Below, one piece after another: positions 63,948 to 64,000 of a DNA stretch of 64,000 nt. Under the pieces are notes generated by a model that was given only the letters and a program-made list of their open reading frames with translations, ran no database searches and was not told where the DNA came from. Location of the stretch: assembly GCA_948467545.1 (NCBI GenBank), contig CAOKER010000010.1, forward strand, positions 19,360 to 83,359, in the 5' to 3' direction. A program made the position numbers and the translations under genes. The stretch comes from an uncultured Eubacteriales bacterium. GTDB taxonomy: Bacteria > Bacillota > Clostridia > Oscillospirales > CAG-272. Within the stretch, counting starts at the first letter, position 1. Each line of letters starts with the position of its first letter.

Positions 63948-64000
63948 CGGGTTTCTAAATTTTCGGCAGCTTAGATAATATAGTAGTATAATGAAGCGTG

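Overview
The window looks like a chromosome segment of an anaerobic, endospore-forming Clostridia bacterium, probably a gut or rumen member of the Oscillospiraceae/Ruminococcaceae type. The evidence is a recognisable Spo0A and SpoIIR, consensus sigma-A promoters with AGGAGG-type ribosome binding sites, an F-type ATP synthase operon, ferredoxin-like aldo/keto reductase, BspA-type leucine-rich repeats and dockerin/cohesin-like modules. The taxonomic placement is inference from gene content only.

Layout. 1-5.9 kb: the right part of an integrative mobilizable element (RepA-like ATPase, MobC, a relaxase broken by an in-frame stop, a probably frameshifted accessory gene, excisionase, tyrosine integrase, HTH protein) that ends close to the 3' end of tRNA-Ser(CGA). 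6.3-14.2 kb: a minus-strand operon that starts with a CPA2 cation/proton antiporter and continues atpB-E-F-A-G-D-C. There is no separate atpH; instead the alpha subunit carries the C-terminal domain of the delta subunit at its N terminus. 14.5-17.5 kb: YgiQ-type radical SAM protein and spoIIR. 17.6-22.7 kb: LytTR regulator divergent from a two-gene heterodimeric ABC exporter, with 21-bp-spaced direct repeats between them. 23-27.2 kb: GH27 alpha-galactosidase with a coupled zinc-ribbon protein, a TetR-flanked pair of small membrane proteins, a small charged protein and a DUF3842 protein.

27.2-28.1 kb is a long intergenic region with a possible structured RNA and degenerate tandem repeats. 28.1-31.4 kb: CapD/PglF-like nucleotide-sugar dehydratase and an organophosphate-type MFS transporter. 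31.5-38.8 kb: a purine uptake and salvage block on the minus strand (adenine deaminase, BMP lipoprotein, ABC ATPase, two permeases). 39.1-45.9 kb: three secreted proteins in a row, each ending in a dockerin pair; two also carry a cohesin-like domain, one has a very large BspA-type LRR array with a recent internal 465-bp duplication, and one has a CHAP amidase domain. 46-47.7 kb: MarR regulator with a 4Fe-4S aldo/keto reductase. 48-52.9 kb: lipid kinase and a MacB-like ABC/FtsX pair. 53-55.7 kb: a CBS/CorC 'hemolysin' protein with a possible short leader peptide, and an unassigned protein with a weak resemblance to BtrH-type N-terminal domains.

56-59 kb: UDP-galactopyranose mutase and an LCP transferase, consistent with a galactofuranose-containing wall glycopolymer. 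59.1-59.9 kb: spo0A. 60.5-60.8 kb: a small membrane protein. 61.2-63.9 kb: a truncated, frameshifted RHS/YD-repeat gene with an M23 peptidase C-terminus, under a perfect sigma-A promoter.

The strongest candidates for something undescribed are the delta-alpha fused ATP synthase subunit and the dockerin/cohesin surface-protein cluster. All coordinates and motif calls were read by eye; no database search was run.
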